From CAVPMW01 sp963706515 (GTDB taxonomy: Bacteria > Chloroflexota > Anaerolineae > Anaerolineales > UBA4823), in assembly GCA_963706515.1 (NCBI GenBank), contig CAVPMW010000006.1:191596-255595 (forward strand): 64,000 bases of DNA. The letters run 5' to 3'. Positions 1 through 10,059 of the stretch are shown here, piece after piece. Position 1 is the first letter of the stretch, and each line of letters opens with the position of its first letter. Both the position numbers and the translations under genes were made by a program. The notes beneath the pieces were generated by a model. The model saw only the letters and a program-made list of their open reading frames with translations. It ran no database searches and was not told where the DNA came from.

Positions 1-144
1 GGGGTACCCAGCGGCTGCCTGTCTATCCCCTGCCGCTATGTACATTCCCCTTCTGAGATGGTGGACTACCGGGATGTGCAGGGAGCTGTGGGGCTGCTGG
101 TGGAGCTGCTGACCCACCCAATTCCGTTCACCCGCCAGGCATAA
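1..144 (+). CDS. M42 family metallopeptidase, C-terminal end only (partial)
   Basis: The window opens inside a coding frame that ends at TAA 142-144. The 47 residues include IPCRYVHSPSEMVDYRDV, which matches the conserved C-terminal block of M42 glutamyl/deblocking aminopeptidases (usual form: P-x-R-Y-x-H-S-P-x-E-M, then a D-V-x-G-A helix). These are cytosolic dinuclear-metal aminopeptidases that form large tetrahedral complexes; the His in this block lies near the metal site. The start and most of the protein are outside the window, so the call rests on this block alone. Confidence 0.7.
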   Translation, partial: GVPSGCLSIPCRYVHSPSEMVDYRDVQGAVGLLVELLTHPIPFTRQA

Positions 145-164
145 GACTAACAAACAGAAATCTC

Positions 165-1480
165 ATGTTCTACCTGAAGCGCTCAGGAAGCTTTTTCCTG
201 GCTATCTTTTTGTTGGCAGCCTGTGTGCGGCTGCCCTTAAGTAATCAGACTGGAACACCTTCCCAATTTACGTCAGGAACTGCGGTTTCCACCTCCTCAG
301 TCAATGTACAACCAACCCGGGCGGTTCTGGTGACGCCAGAGGTTCCGCCGTCGGTTCGAGTCTGGCTGCCGGAAGAGTTCGATCCTGCGAGCGGTACACC
401 CGCGGGAAATTTACTCAAAGCCCGTCTGGAGACGTTCGAGGCAAGCCATCCAGGGGTGAACATCGAAATACGCACCAAGGCGCAGAATGGCCCCGGGGGG
501 TTGCTGGAAGCACTCACTACCGCCAGCAGCGCCGCACCGTCAACTCTGCCTGACCTGATCGCCTTGCCGCGCCCACTCCTGGAAGCGGCTGCGCTTAAAG
601 GGCTGCTGCACCCATATGATGGGGTGAGTTCAGCTCTGGAGGAGGCGAACTGGTACGACTTTGCCCGCCAGCTTGGGCATATCCAGAACAGCACCTACGG
701 GCTGCCTTTCGCTGGCGACGGTTTAGCCTTGATCTATGACGCGCAGAAGTACAGCCCCCTGGCGACCGATTGGGGATCGCTTACTGGGCTGGGCGAGCCG
801 CTGTATTTCCCGGCAGCTGACCCGCAGGCGTCATTTACGATGGCGGAATATCTGGCAGGAGGCTGGCAGGTGCAGGATGAACAGGGTAAGCTTGGACTGA
901 ATGCTCCAGGCCTGGCTGCGGTGCTGTCATTCTACCAACAGGCTGGACAGAACGGCGTCATGCCGGAGTGGCTGGTCAACTTTTTGGATGAAGACCAGAT
1001 CTGGGAGGAAGTTAACGCCTCGCGGGCGAGCCTCGCCATAGTCAGTATCTCACGCTACCTGAAAGCGCGCCTGAACGCCGGTCTGCCGGAGCAGATCAGG
1101 CTGGCTCCTCTACCAACCCGGGATGGCAAAGCGCACTCACTGGCGAATGGCTGGGTATGGGCATTGGGCAGCCCGCACGCGGAGCGCCAAAAGTTGGCTG
1201 TCGAGCTGGCGGAGTACCTTACCGAGGCAGAGTTCCTTGGGCGTTGGTCGCAGGCAGCTGGGTATATGCCCTCCCGACCCGGCGCAGTGCAGTGGTGGAG
1301 CGATGTCCAAATGCGCAGCGCCGTCGATCAGCTGGCGTTCTCCAGCCGCTTACAGCCGTCCGTAGACGTGACATCCACCCTGGGCCCGGCTTTACAGTCA
1401 GCCGTCGTGCGCGTGCTTAAGAGGGCGCCGACCCGTTGGAGGCGGCGCAAACCGCCGCCCAAAGCCTGCATGTGCCTTAA
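165..1480 (+). CDS. ABC-type extracellular solute-binding lipoprotein
   Basis: The N-terminus is a lipoprotein signal: basic start, hydrophobic stretch and lipobox LAAC with Cys at residue 20. The body has the pattern of family 1 (sugar-type) solute-binding proteins, including an early VNIEIRTK strand, LPDLIALPRPLL and a late YMPSRPGA motif, at about the usual 440 residues. Such proteins capture ligand outside the membrane for an ABC importer. No permease or ATPase gene is adjacent, so the substrate is unknown. Near 1424 one G appears to be missing: the open frame turns into Arg/Pro-rich nonsense to 1514, while the next frame continues naturally (EGADPLEAAQTAAQSL) and stops at 1478-1480. I take 1480 as the real end. 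Confidence 0.8.
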
Positions 1481-1539
1481 AGCACGGCGTGTTGACGAAA
1501 AGTCACCGGGATGATATGATGCCCGCGTGAAGACTTCTA

Positions 1540-2824
1540 ATGCCTAAGAACGATCCACTGACCGAATTTCCAGAAATCGAGGATCTGCCCTCCAGGAGGC
1601 GAAACCCTACTCCTCCGCCTGAGATGGATGTGGCGTTCGTTGATGAAGCCGAAAGCGCTCAAACCGAGAGCCCCTCAACCGAAGAAAGCGAAGCTGGCAA
1701 CCGCTGGATCGGAATCTGGGAAGGGATTACACGTACAGGCCTTGCCGAAACCGCACTGCGTTTGGGGACGACCACCCTGTTGGTCGCCCTGATTTTGTTA
1801 GTTGCCTGGGGGATGCGCCAATTATATAACCGGGCTGGGAGCGCCAGCGAGCCTGGACAGGTTGTGATGGCTGCACCGGTAGCAACCCCTACTCCAACCG
1901 AGATTCCTGCGCAAATGCCCACATTCGAGGCAGAAACAGCCTTTATCTGGGGGATTTCACGGCTGGCAAATGTCCACACCGACATCCCCGAGCCGCTCGC
2001 GCTTCGATGTAACCCAGTATACGGTTGAGAAGGGGGACACCGTTTTCGGCATCGCTCAAAAATTCGGCCTCAAACCGGAGACGATCCTGTGGGGCAACCA
2101 GTTTGTTCTGGCTGATAACCCGCATAATCTCCAGGTCGGACAAAAGTTGAACATCCTGCCGGTAGATGGCACCTATCACCGCTGGTCGGCTGGAGATGGC
2201 CTGAACGGCGTGGCGCGCTTCTTCGGCGTAGAGCCGGAAGACATTATCAATTTTCCGGGGAATCATCTGGATCCGCAGACCATCGGGGATTTGTCCCATC
2301 CAAACATTGAGGCTGGCACCTGGCTGGTCATACCCGGCGGGACACGGGAATTCGTGAGCTGGAGTGCGCCTTCAATTCCACGCGATAACCCAGGCGTGGC
2401 GAAGGTCCTGGGACCTGGCGCCTGCGGATCTGTGGTGAACGGTGCGATAGGCTCAGGCGCGTTCATCTGGCCGGCCAACAATCATTTCCTCTCGGGTTTT
2501 GATTACACCCCGAATGCCAACCATTTCGGGATTGACATCGCGGGCAGCGCGGGAGACGCGGTGTATGCCGTCGATAATGGGGTGGTGGTCTACGCAGGCT
2601 GGAACAACTGGGGATATGGGAATGTCGTGGTGGTCAATCATGGCAACGGCTGGCAGACTCTGTACGCACATTTGAGCGCCTATAACGTGGGCTGCGGTCA
2701 GAGCGTGTACCAGGGGAACGCCGTGGGAGCCATCGGCTCAACCGGGAACGCCAGCGGCGCTCATCTGCATTTCGAGATGATGAACAACGGCGCCAAGGTC
2801 AACCCCTGGAACTACCTGCCTTAA
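1540..2824 (+). CDS. Membrane-anchored M23 peptidase with LysM domains (frameshifted)
   Basis: About 425 residues spread over two frames that join near 1985-2000. The first part has an acidic/proline-rich cytoplasmic N-terminus, then one membrane helix at about residues 77-91 (TTTLLVALILLVAWGM). The second part has a LysM repeat (YTVEKGDTVFGIAQKFG), a second LysM-like repeat (RWSAGDGLNGVARFFG), then an M23 endopeptidase domain with HFGIDIAG and HLHFEM, the zinc-binding H-x3-D and H-x-H motifs. It should sit outside the membrane, bind glycan and cut peptide cross-links. The catalytic motifs are complete, so the frameshift is probably an error rather than decay. Confidence 0.85.
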
Positions 2825-2891
2825 TCGCACAGCCAGCGTGTGGGCTCAGCTCTCCTCCTCCCACCCAAGGCAGCCTTCAGCATGATCCAGC

Positions 2892-4362
2892 GTGGGTATG
2901 CGCTCTAACGACGAGAAACAAGGGTTAAAGTTCCTGGTCGTAATCCTGGCCCTATTGGTGCTGGGATTGTTCCTGGCGACCAACCGCTGGATACTACCGA
3001 TCCCCCAGGGGGCGGCATCTCCGGCTGGCGGGACGACCGCTTCTCCCCGCCCTCCCCACCCCTACTCCAGCAGCGCCCAGGCTCACACCCACGCAGCCAA
3101 CACCCCCCGTGAGCCAGATTGGTCTGGACCCTGGAGAGCTCCAGGGACTGGAGATTCGCTTCTGGCATCCGTGGACGGATGAAACCGGTCAGCTTATCCA
3201 CAGCCTGGTCAAAGAATTCAACACCTCCAACCAGTGGGGTATTCGGGTGCAGGACTTCTACCAGGGAAACCTGGATAAGACTGCCGCAGCGGTGCCGATT
3301 TCGTTGGGGACGGATAACCAACCCGATGTGTTGGTCGCTTACCCGTATCAGGCGCTGCAGTGGCAGCAAGGAGAAGCCGTGCTGGACCTGAGCACGTACT
3401 TGCAGGATCCGTTGTTGGGGCTGGACGCCTCCCAGGCATCTGGCTCGTATCCGGCGTTCTGGCAGAGCGATAACCTGGCAGGGAAGCGCGTAGGCGTGCC
3501 TGCGCAGCGCTCGGGTGAGTACCTGTATTACAACCAGACCTGGGCTGAAGAGCTGGGCTTCGATCAGCCTCCCTCTACTCTGCAAGGCTTTAAGGAGCAA
3601 GCCTGCGCTGCCGCCGAGTCCCTGAAGAAGGATAACCAAAAAGAGAACGACGGCAAAGGGGGAGCGATTCTGACCAACTCTTATTCTGCCGCGCTGAGTT
3701 GGATTGCAGCCTTTGGTGGGGAGGTTGCCGGTTCGGAAGCGGGCGGGTACCAGTTTAACAGCGGACCGGTCGAGGAGGTGTTCCGCTATTTGCGCGAATT
3801 ATACGATCAAGGCTGTGCCTGGTACGATGAAGATGCAAATCCCGAGCAGGAATTCGCCGACCGGCTGGGATTATTCTCCCCAGGGAGCCTGGCGGGGATT
3901 CCCTATCAGCAGAAGGTCCTGAACCAGGCTGGCAACCGGGACGAGTGGACGCTGATCCCGTTCCCTTCGCCGAACGGCGACCCGGCGGTGGACGCCTACG
4001 GTCCGGATTATGTCTTGCTCAAATCGACCCCAAAACGCCAGCTGGCAGCCTGGTTATTCGTGCGCTGGCTGCTCAACCCCGACCAACAATCCCGGCTGGT
4101 GCAGGCAGGCGGTACATTCCCGCTGCAAGAATCCGTGCTGGAGCGGTCAGGCGCTTATGCTAGCCGCCATCCCCAGTGGTCGGCTGCCATGACCGCGCTT
4201 GCCTCGGCTAAAGCAGAGCCGCCGTACGCATCCTGGAATACGGTGCGCTGGGCTGTTTCGGATGCGATGACCCAGCTCTTCCGCTACTACTACAGCAGCG
4301 AACAGGCGGCGGATCTGGCGAAATTACTGGATGATACTGCCCGGGAGCTCAACAGCCGGTGA
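2892..4362 (+). CDS. Extracellular solute-binding protein, second copy (frameshifted)
   Basis: Two frames join near 3105. The N-terminal part carries a hydrophobic anchor (FLVVILALLVLGLFLA) followed by a Ser/Pro/Thr linker. The second part begins IRFWHPWTDETGQLIHSL and continues with NQPDVLVAYPYQALQW and a long family 1 SBP fold, ending at TGA 4360. No lipobox Cys is visible, so it may be held by an uncleaved helix. The fold is that of the protein at 165-1480 and the two flank the M23 peptidase. No transporter subunits lie nearby. The downstream RNase HI gene overlaps its stop. Confidence 0.8.
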
Positions 4363-4379
4363 CCGGACTCGCGCCGGTC

Positions 4380-4821
4380 ATGATCTATACCGATGGAGCC
4401 TGCCGCCCGAACCCCGGTCCTGGAGGCTGGGCAGCGATCTTGAAGTATCAGGATCACGAGCGAATCTTGACCGGTGCGGAGACTCAACGCGACCAATAAC
4501 CGCATGGAGCTGACCGCGGCCATCCGCGCCCTGCAGGCTCTCAAGCGTCCCTGCCAGGTGGATCTTTACACCGATTCTGAATACCTGCGCCGGGGGATCA
4601 CGGAGTGGCTGCCAGGCTGGCGGCAGCGAGACTGGCAGCGAAAAGAAGGGACTCTGGCGAACCGCGAGCTATGGCAAGAACTGGATGCGGCTCTGGCGCC
4701 ACATCAAGTGCGCTGGCATTGGGTCAAAGGTCACAGCCGGGATGCGCTCAACCAGCGGGTGGACCGCCTGGCGAGAGAAGCAATTCCCGCCTGGAACGGC
4801 TCGACTTCAAAAATCTCCTAG
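4380..4821 (+). CDS. rnhA: Ribonuclease HI (frameshifted)
   Basis: RNase HI cuts RNA in RNA-DNA hybrids. All four acidic catalytic positions are visible: YTDGACRPNPGPGGW (first Asp), NATNNRMELTAAI (Glu), DLYTDSEYLRRGI (second Asp) and NQRVDRLAREA (last Asp). The first block is read from ATG 4380 and the rest from another frame, with the switch at about 4480; the intact motifs point to an indel error. A GTG at 4359 in the same frame overlaps the previous stop and is an alternative start. Size of about 147 residues is normal. Confidence 0.88.
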
Positions 4822-5295
4822 TCATGTAGAAGGAACAGGGTTTTCGGGACCGGGCTCTTGCTCGGCAGGAGTCGCAATCAGGGGCGCAGGCGCCTCCTGA
4901 GGGGAAGGCAAACCGATATCCACCTGGTCTTCCATCTGCACCTGCCCGCGCAGGAAAGCACCCTCTTCAGTGGCAAACGCGGCCGTAGTGACGTTTCCCC
5001 ACACCCGACCGGTCGAGCGAATCTCGAGCTTTTGGGTGATGATGTCCCCGCGCAGGGTGCCTGCGACGATCACGGTATTGGCGCGCAGGTCCTGGCAGGT
5101 AACCCGCCCGGTTTCACCCACCACCAGCACCCCGCGCAGGGCAATCTCGCCCTCGAAAGCGCCTTCGATGCGCACCCCGCCGCTGCCGGTCAGGCTGCCT
5201 TTCCAAACGGTGCCAGAACCCAGCACGGAGGTAATGCGCTCCGTCGGGGTGGTCGACTCTGGAGGCGAGACAGCCTCATCACGTCGCCTGAACAT
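4822..5295 (-). CDS. Bactofilin (polymer-forming cytoskeletal protein)
   Basis: 157 residues. After a charged, proline-containing N-terminal tail, residues of about 20-135 show the repeating short-strand pattern of the bactofilin beta-helix (GSLTGSGGVRIEGAFEGEI, TVIVAGTLRGDIITQ, GRVWGNVTTA). Bactofilins polymerise without nucleotides into filaments that help place cell-wall enzymes or shape the cell. It converges with rnhA, with stops one base apart. The C-terminal tail is Pro/Glu-rich and probably disordered. Confidence 0.88.
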   Translation of the reverse strand: MFRRRDEAVSPPESTTPTERITSVLGSGTVWKGSLTGSGGVRIEGAFEGEIALRGVLVVGETGRVTCQDLRANTVIVAGTLRGDIITQKLEIRSTGRVWGNVTTAAFATEEGAFLRGQVQMEDQVDIGLPSPQEAPAPLIATPAEQEPGPENPVPST

Positions 5296-5376
5296 CTGCG
5301 AACCTCAATCCAGATAGCACATGCTGGTTATGGCTGGAGAGACCCTATCCAAATAACCGCTTAGCATAGCGCAAGA

Positions 5377-6171
5377 TTATTCCGGGATTTCACCCGGACG
5401 GGCGGTAAGTCCCAGGATATTGTAACCCGAATCGACATAGAGAACTTCTCCGGTCGTCTTCGGAGCCAGGTCTGAGCACAGGAAGACTGCTGCGCCGCCA
5501 ACATCCTCGATCGTGACGCCCTGGCGGAGGGGGGCAACCTCGGCAAAGAAGTGGTAAAGTGTCTTAAAGCCAGAAACGCCCGCAGCAGCCAGGGTGCGGA
5601 TCGGTCCGGCAGAGATCGCATTCACGCGCACTCCCTGGGGTCCAAAATCATAAGCCAGGTAGCGCACCGACGCCTCCAGGGCGGCCTTGGCGACGCCCAT
5701 CACGTTATAGTGCGGCGATACTTTCTCGGCGCCGTAGTAGGTCAGGGTCAGCAGCGCTCCGCCCGGGCGCAGGATGGGCTGGAAGGCTTTCGCCAGGGCA
5801 GTGAAGGAGTAGACGCTGATATCCAGCGCGGTGTGAAAGCCTGCCCGGCTGGTATTGTAATATGGCCCGGTCAGCTCGTCCCGGTTAGCGAAGGCGACGG
5901 CATGCACCAGGATATCTACCTGACCGAAGGTACCGCCGGCGGCGGCTGCCACGCTGCTGATTTGCTCGTCGCTGGTCACATCACATGGCTCGACGAAGGT
6001 GCAGCCAATCGATTCCGCAAGCGGGCGCACGCGCCGCTCCAGCACCTCCCCGGCATAACTGAGGCCGATGGTCGCACCCTGCTCATGAAAGGCCTTGGTG
6101 ATCCCCCAGGCTATGGAGCGCTCGTTCGCCACTCCAAAAATTACCGCGGTTTTTCCTTGCAGCAAGCTCAT
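5377..6171 (-). CDS. fabI: Enoyl-[acyl-carrier-protein] reductase (NADH), FabI type
   Basis: 264 residues, the family's usual size. It catalyses the last reduction of the type II fatty-acid elongation cycle. The divergent SDR nucleotide motif of FabI is present (KTAVIFGVANERSIAWGI), as is the active-site block SPHYNVMGVAKAALEASVRY with the catalytic Tyr and Lys of the Y-x6-K motif, followed by VNAISAGPIRTLAA. The GVANERSIAWG signature separates it from ordinary SDRs in this window. Intact in one frame and probably the only enoyl-ACP reductase needed. Confidence 0.95.
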   Translation of the reverse strand: MSLLQGKTAVIFGVANERSIAWGITKAFHEQGATIGLSYAGEVLERRVRPLAESIGCTFVEPCDVTSDEQISSVAAAAGGTFGQVDILVHAVAFANRDELTGPYYNTSRAGFHTALDISVYSFTALAKAFQPILRPGGALLTLTYYGAEKVSPHYNVMGVAKAALEASVRYLAYDFGPQGVRVNAISAGPIRTLAAAGVSGFKTLYHFFAEVAPLRQGVTIEDVGGAAVFLCSDLAPKTTGEVLYVDSGYNILGLTARPGEIPE

Positions 6172-6201
6172 CCTATACCTCCAAAGTAAGTGTATTCCCG
6201 C

Positions 6202-6852
6202 TCAATTGCCGCGAGGGTCGCTCCAAGCGCCAATCTCGGGGTCAGGCGAATCGGCAGATTGGAATAAGGTAGTGTGAAACCGCCAGGGAATGCTTTTCCA
6301 CGGTTCCGGCACTGTATATAACCCCACGCGGGGGCCAATGGTCACGTTTTGATCGGGAACTGGCTGGCAGCTTTCAACGAACAGGCACGCTTCCGGGCTG
6401 CACAGGTCGTGGGCGTTGAGCTGCCGGTCGATATTCAGCGCCTGGCAAAGCTTGGCCGGCCCGTCCGTCCAATGTTCGCGCGAAACGCCCCCGCGCCTGG
6501 CGGTGATTTTCTCGAGCCCCTCCGTGGGAAAAACTGCCCGGATCAGGACTGCGGCTGGGAATCCCTCTCCCTCTACCACGAAGTTTAGCATCCAGTGCAT
6601 GCCGTAGGTAAAGTATACGTAGCTGTAGCCTGGCGGACCATACATGACCCAGGTACGTTGGGTGCGCCCGTGGCGACAGTGACAGCCCAGGTCTTCTTCT
6701 CCCCGGTAAGCTTCGGTTTCGACGATCAGCCCGGCGAGACGTTTGCCCGCCTCCAGGCGCACCAAGCGGGCGCCTAACAGCTCACGGGCTACCTGCAAGG
6801 CGGGCCGGTCGAAGAATTCTCGCGGCAACCGGTTTTGAGCGTGTACGGGCAT
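6202..6852 (-). CDS. DNA-3-methyladenine glycosylase, AAG/MPG family
   Basis: 216 residues matching the eukaryote-like alkyladenine glycosylase family: LPREFFDRPALQVARELLG at the N-terminus, IVETEAYRGEEDLGCH with the catalytic Glu and the substrate Tyr, GPPGYSYVYFTYGMHWMLN, and AVLIRAVFP. It removes alkylated or deaminated purines to begin base-excision repair. It lies 30 bp upstream of fabI on the same strand and may share its transcript. Intact. Confidence 0.92.
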   Translation of the reverse strand: MPVHAQNRLPREFFDRPALQVARELLGARLVRLEAGKRLAGLIVETEAYRGEEDLGCHCRHGRTQRTWVMYGPPGYSYVYFTYGMHWMLNFVVEGEGFPAAVLIRAVFPTEGLEKITARRGGVSREHWTDGPAKLCQALNIDRQLNAHDLCSPEACLFVESCQPVPDQNVTIGPRVGLYTVPEPWKSIPWRFHTTLFQSADSPDPEIGAWSDPRGN

Positions 6853-6909
6853 GCGGGCAATTTTACAGCAAAACGGGGGATGTGGCTCGCCGGGTTGGCA
6901 CGCGAAAAA

Positions 6910-7864
6910 TCAGGGACGGGTGAGCGGCCGGGTGGGCGCTTCGCGACGGAAGCGCGGGTCGCGCTCCAGGCTCAGGCGCAGGCCTTCGGGCAGGGTGAAG
7001 CGGGGCTGGTACCCCAGCTTCTCGCGCGCCAGGCTCAGGTCTGCGCGCATGCGCGAGACGCCGGGAGAGGTGCGCGGGTTGGTGATCACCTCGGTCTTGG
7101 CGCCGGTCACCTCAGAAACCACCCGCACCAGCTCACGGATGCTGGTCTCGGTCCCGCTGCCAATGTTGATTACCAGGCGGTTGATGCCGGGCGCAGTAGC
7201 GGCGGCAATCATGGCGCTGACTACGTCATCCACGTATACATAATCGCGCGTCTGATCGCCATCCCCGTGCATGACCAGCGTCCCGCCGCGGATGGCGTTG
7301 CGCAGGTAATTGGGGATCACCGGAGGGTGAGAGGCCGGCAGGTGCTGACCGGGTCCAAAGGCGTTGAACACGCGCAGGCTGACGCTCTCGATCCCCCACA
7401 GGTCGCCGATGGTGCGCACGTAGTATTCGGCTGCCAGCTTGGAGACTGCGTAAGGTGAGCGTGGGTTGGGGGGCGTCGATTCCTTCAGCGGCTGTTCGCC
7501 CTGGTCGCCATAGACAGCCCCGGAGGAGATAAACACGACGCGCCTGACGCCTACATCGCGCATCGCTTCCATCAAGCTGACCGTGCCGCCCACGTTGACG
7601 GCGTTGTATTCGCGGGTAGAGCACCGACTCGGGCACCGAGACGCGCGCAGCCAGGTGATAAACGCAATCCACTTCTTGCAGCAAGGTCCACAGCTTGGGG
7701 CGGTCGTTCACGTCGCCGCGGGTGAACAGGATATCCGGCGAGAGCACCGTCGGGTCACCTGCTGAGAGGTCATCCAGCCCGCGCACCTGGTGCCCTTCCC
7801 GCACCAGGTAGTTAGCCAGGGTCGAGCCGAGAAAGCCGGCTGCGCCGGTAATTAAGAAATTCAT
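6910..7864 (-). CDS. NAD-dependent sugar-nucleotide epimerase/dehydratase (frameshifted)
   Basis: Extended SDR of about 318 residues. The N-terminal frame holds the NAD motif ITGAAGFLGSTLANYL and DCVYHLAARVSVPES; near 7600 the frame changes and continues with VVFISSGAVYGDQ, the catalytic SPYAVSKLAAEYY (Y-x3-K), RVFNAFGPGQ and DYVYVDDVV. The layout is that of UDP-glucose 4-epimerase-like enzymes that make sugar precursors for surface glycans. The exact sugar cannot be read from the sequence. The split is probably a single indel because both halves are well conserved. Confidence 0.85.
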
Positions 7865-7998
7865 AAGGGATGTTCTATCGTAATGCGGGATGTTGCCTGG
7901 CGGAATGCAAGCATACCCTTGATTTTAACATAAACGAGTAGGGTCGTCGCTCCGACCCGCACCTGCAGGATGCTGCTCGCTTATGGTACACTCGCAGC

Positions 7999-8736
7999 GT
8001 GTCCTTCCGGTTGGATACCCTTGTCCTGTATGCCGATGATGACCTGCTGGTGATGAACAAGCCCGCCGGGCTGCCTAGCCTTCCGGATGGCTACAATCCG
8101 GAGCTGCCGCATGTAAAGAGCGTCCTTGAACCGCAATTCGGACGGCTGTGGATCGTGCATCGCCTGGATCGTTATACCAGCGGGGTGCTGCTGCTGGCGC
8201 GCAGCGCCGCAGCGCACCGGGAGCTGAACCGCCAGTTCGCTGAGGGGCTGGTGGGTAAGACTTACCGGGCGCTGTGCCAGGGAGCGCCGGACTGGCAGAT
8301 GCACCGGGTAGAGCTCCCCCTGCGGGCGGATGGCGACCACCGCCACCGTACCGTGGTGGACCCTGTGAGAGGTAAGCTGGCGGAGACCGGGCTGACTGTC
8401 CTGGAGGTTTTTGTCGGCTACACCTGGATAGAGGCGCGACCGCACACCGGGCGCACCCACCAGGTGCGCACCCACCTGGCAGCTGCCGGGCTACCCCTGG
8501 TGGGGGATGAGCTCTACGGCGGGGAGGCCTTATACCTCAGCCAGCTCAAGCCAGGCTTCCGACCCCAGCAAGGGAAGGAATGTCCTATCGTGTCCCGACC
8601 GGCGCTGCACGCCTGGGCGTTAGATTTTGCTCACCCTTCCAGCGGGAAGGCAATGACCTTTAGCGCTCCGCTGCCCAACGACCTGCGTGCTGCTCTCAAG
8701 CAGCTGCGCCGCTACCGCTCGTGCACGGACGGGTAG
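7999..8736 (+). CDS. RluA-family 23S rRNA/tRNA pseudouridine synthase
   Basis: 245 residues beginning at a GTG. It has the RluA core: LLVMNKPAGLPSLP, the catalytic HRLDRYTSGVLLLA (Asp of the R-L-D motif), KTYRALCQG, HTGRTHQVRTHLA and LVGDELYG. There is no N-terminal S4 domain, as in the short RluA/TruC-like group. It isomerises uridine in structured RNA; the target position is not predictable here. Intact, and followed by the heat-shock promoter region. Confidence 0.88.
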   Translation: MSFRLDTLVLYADDDLLVMNKPAGLPSLPDGYNPELPHVKSVLEPQFGRLWIVHRLDRYTSGVLLLARSAAAHRELNRQFAEGLVGKTYRALCQGAPDWQMHRVELPLRADGDHRHRTVVDPVRGKLAETGLTVLEVFVGYTWIEARPHTGRTHQVRTHLAAAGLPLVGDELYGGEALYLSQLKPGFRPQQGKECPIVSRPALHAWALDFAHPSSGKAMTFSAPLPNDLRAALKQLRRYRSCTDG

Positions 8737-8846
8737 CAGACCGCTCACGGATTTCGCCTCGGTCAGGTTCTTAGTTCATTCACAGGGATCTATTCTCGTT
8801 TTTGTTAATTCAATATCAGAATCTCGCACTCCAGAAGGGGGATTGC

Positions 8847-8875
8847 TTGACGTTCTCCAACCGGCATGGTATGAT
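8847..8875 (+). promoter_or_regulatory. Sigma70-type promoter of the heat-shock operon
   Basis: TTGACG at 8847-8852 and TATGAT at 8870-8875 are separated by exactly 17 bp, close to the vegetative consensus. Transcription would begin at about 8882, just ahead of the CIRCE operator at 8889, so a repressor bound there would block initiation or early elongation. Confidence 0.8.
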
Positions 8876-8888
8876 GATACCCGAAGAT

Positions 8889-8915
8889 TTAGCACTCTCG
8901 TATCGAGAGTGCTAA
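8889..8915 (+). promoter_or_regulatory. CIRCE operator (HrcA binding site)
   Basis: TTAGCACTC, nine bases, then GAGTGCTAA: an exact match to the CIRCE consensus inverted repeat. It lies 13 bases before the hrcA start and overlaps the expected transcription start. HrcA binds CIRCE and is released on heat shock, so hrcA-grpE-dnaK-dnaJ is likely autoregulated. Confidence 0.97.
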
Positions 8916-8928
8916 AATATAAACAGCG

Positions 8929-9962
8929 ATGACTAATCTGACTGAACGACAGAAACAGATCCTGGCGCTGGTAATCCGGGACTACATTGAGACCGCCCAG
9001 CCTACCGGATCGCAGCGCCTGGTGGAAGCGTATGGGCTGCACTACAGCTCAGCAACGGTGCGCAACGAGATGATGGCGCTGACCGAGATGGGCTACCTGC
9101 GCCAACCCTACACGTCTGCCGGGCGGGTGCCAACCGAGGAAGGCTACCGCTACTTTGTGCGCCAGCTTATGGGTCACACCGAGCTATCCGCTCAGACCCA
9201 GCGCACGATCATCCACCAGTTCTATCAGGCCGGCAGCGACGTGGATCGCTGGATGCGCCTGGCAGCCTCGGTGCTGGCCCAGCAATCGCAGGCAGCTTCG
9301 CTGGTGACCGCTCCCCACCCCGATCAAACCACGTTCAAGCATGTCGAGCTGATCGGCACCCAGGGGCGGCAGGTACTGATGGTGCTGGTATTGGCAGGCG
9401 GCGAAGTACGCCAGCAAATGCTGGCCCTGGCTGAGCCAGTGGGGCAGGAGCACTTGAGCCAGGCGGCTCAGCGCCTGAACACACTCTTTGCCGGTTGGAC
9501 CCTCAGGCAATCCTGGGGGTGGAAAGCCCTCTCGACTCTCTGGAGCAGGACGTGACGCGCCTGATCCTCGAGGAGCAGCTCCGTTCCAGCAACGTGCTTG
9601 GCGGCGAGGTCTATCGGGATGGCCTGTCACACGTGCTCGGCGAGCCCGAATTTGCTGAGGTAGGAGCGGCGAGACGAGCGTTGCGCATCCTGGAGGAGCG
9701 GCCTTTGCTGGAGGACCTGCTGACGCGTACGGTGGTCAGCGCAGAGTTAGGTGGCGTACAGGTACTGATCGGCGGGGAAGGGACCTGGGAAGAGCTGCGG
9801 GAGTGCACGGTGGTGCTGGCTCGCTACGGGCAGCCCGGCACGGCAACTGGCACGCTCGGCGTGCTGGGGCCGATCCGTATGCCTTACGGGCGCACGATCT
9901 CAACCGTACGCTTCATGGCCAGCCTGCTCAGCGACCTGGTCACCGAGATGCATACCGAGTGA
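8929..9962 (+). CDS. hrcA: Heat-inducible transcription repressor HrcA (frameshifted)
   Basis: About 344 residues over two frames joining near 9500. The N-terminal winged helix is clear (LTERQKQILALVIRDYIETA, then SSATVRNEMMALTEMGYL and TSAGRVPTEEGYRYFV). The C-terminal frame carries the GAF-like effector/dimer region (VLIGGEGTWEELRECTVVLARYG, then GTLGVLGPIRMPYGR). HrcA represses through the CIRCE just upstream and needs the chaperonin for activity. Position, operator and motifs make the call secure. The frame break is in a poorly conserved linker and is most likely an indel error. Confidence 0.93.
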
Positions 9963-10059
9963 GCTGGCAAACGAAGCAAATGATTGTAATCGGCGAATCA
10001 TATATCAGCCGGAATCAATTAGGACTTTATTTTCTTCTCAGGAGCTAAAAAATTAGGTC

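Noticed and set aside
4480..4500. In-frame stop in RNase HI as a possible recoded codon
   Set aside because: The stop is out of frame relative to the downstream catalytic motifs; an indel is needed, so it is not readthrough.
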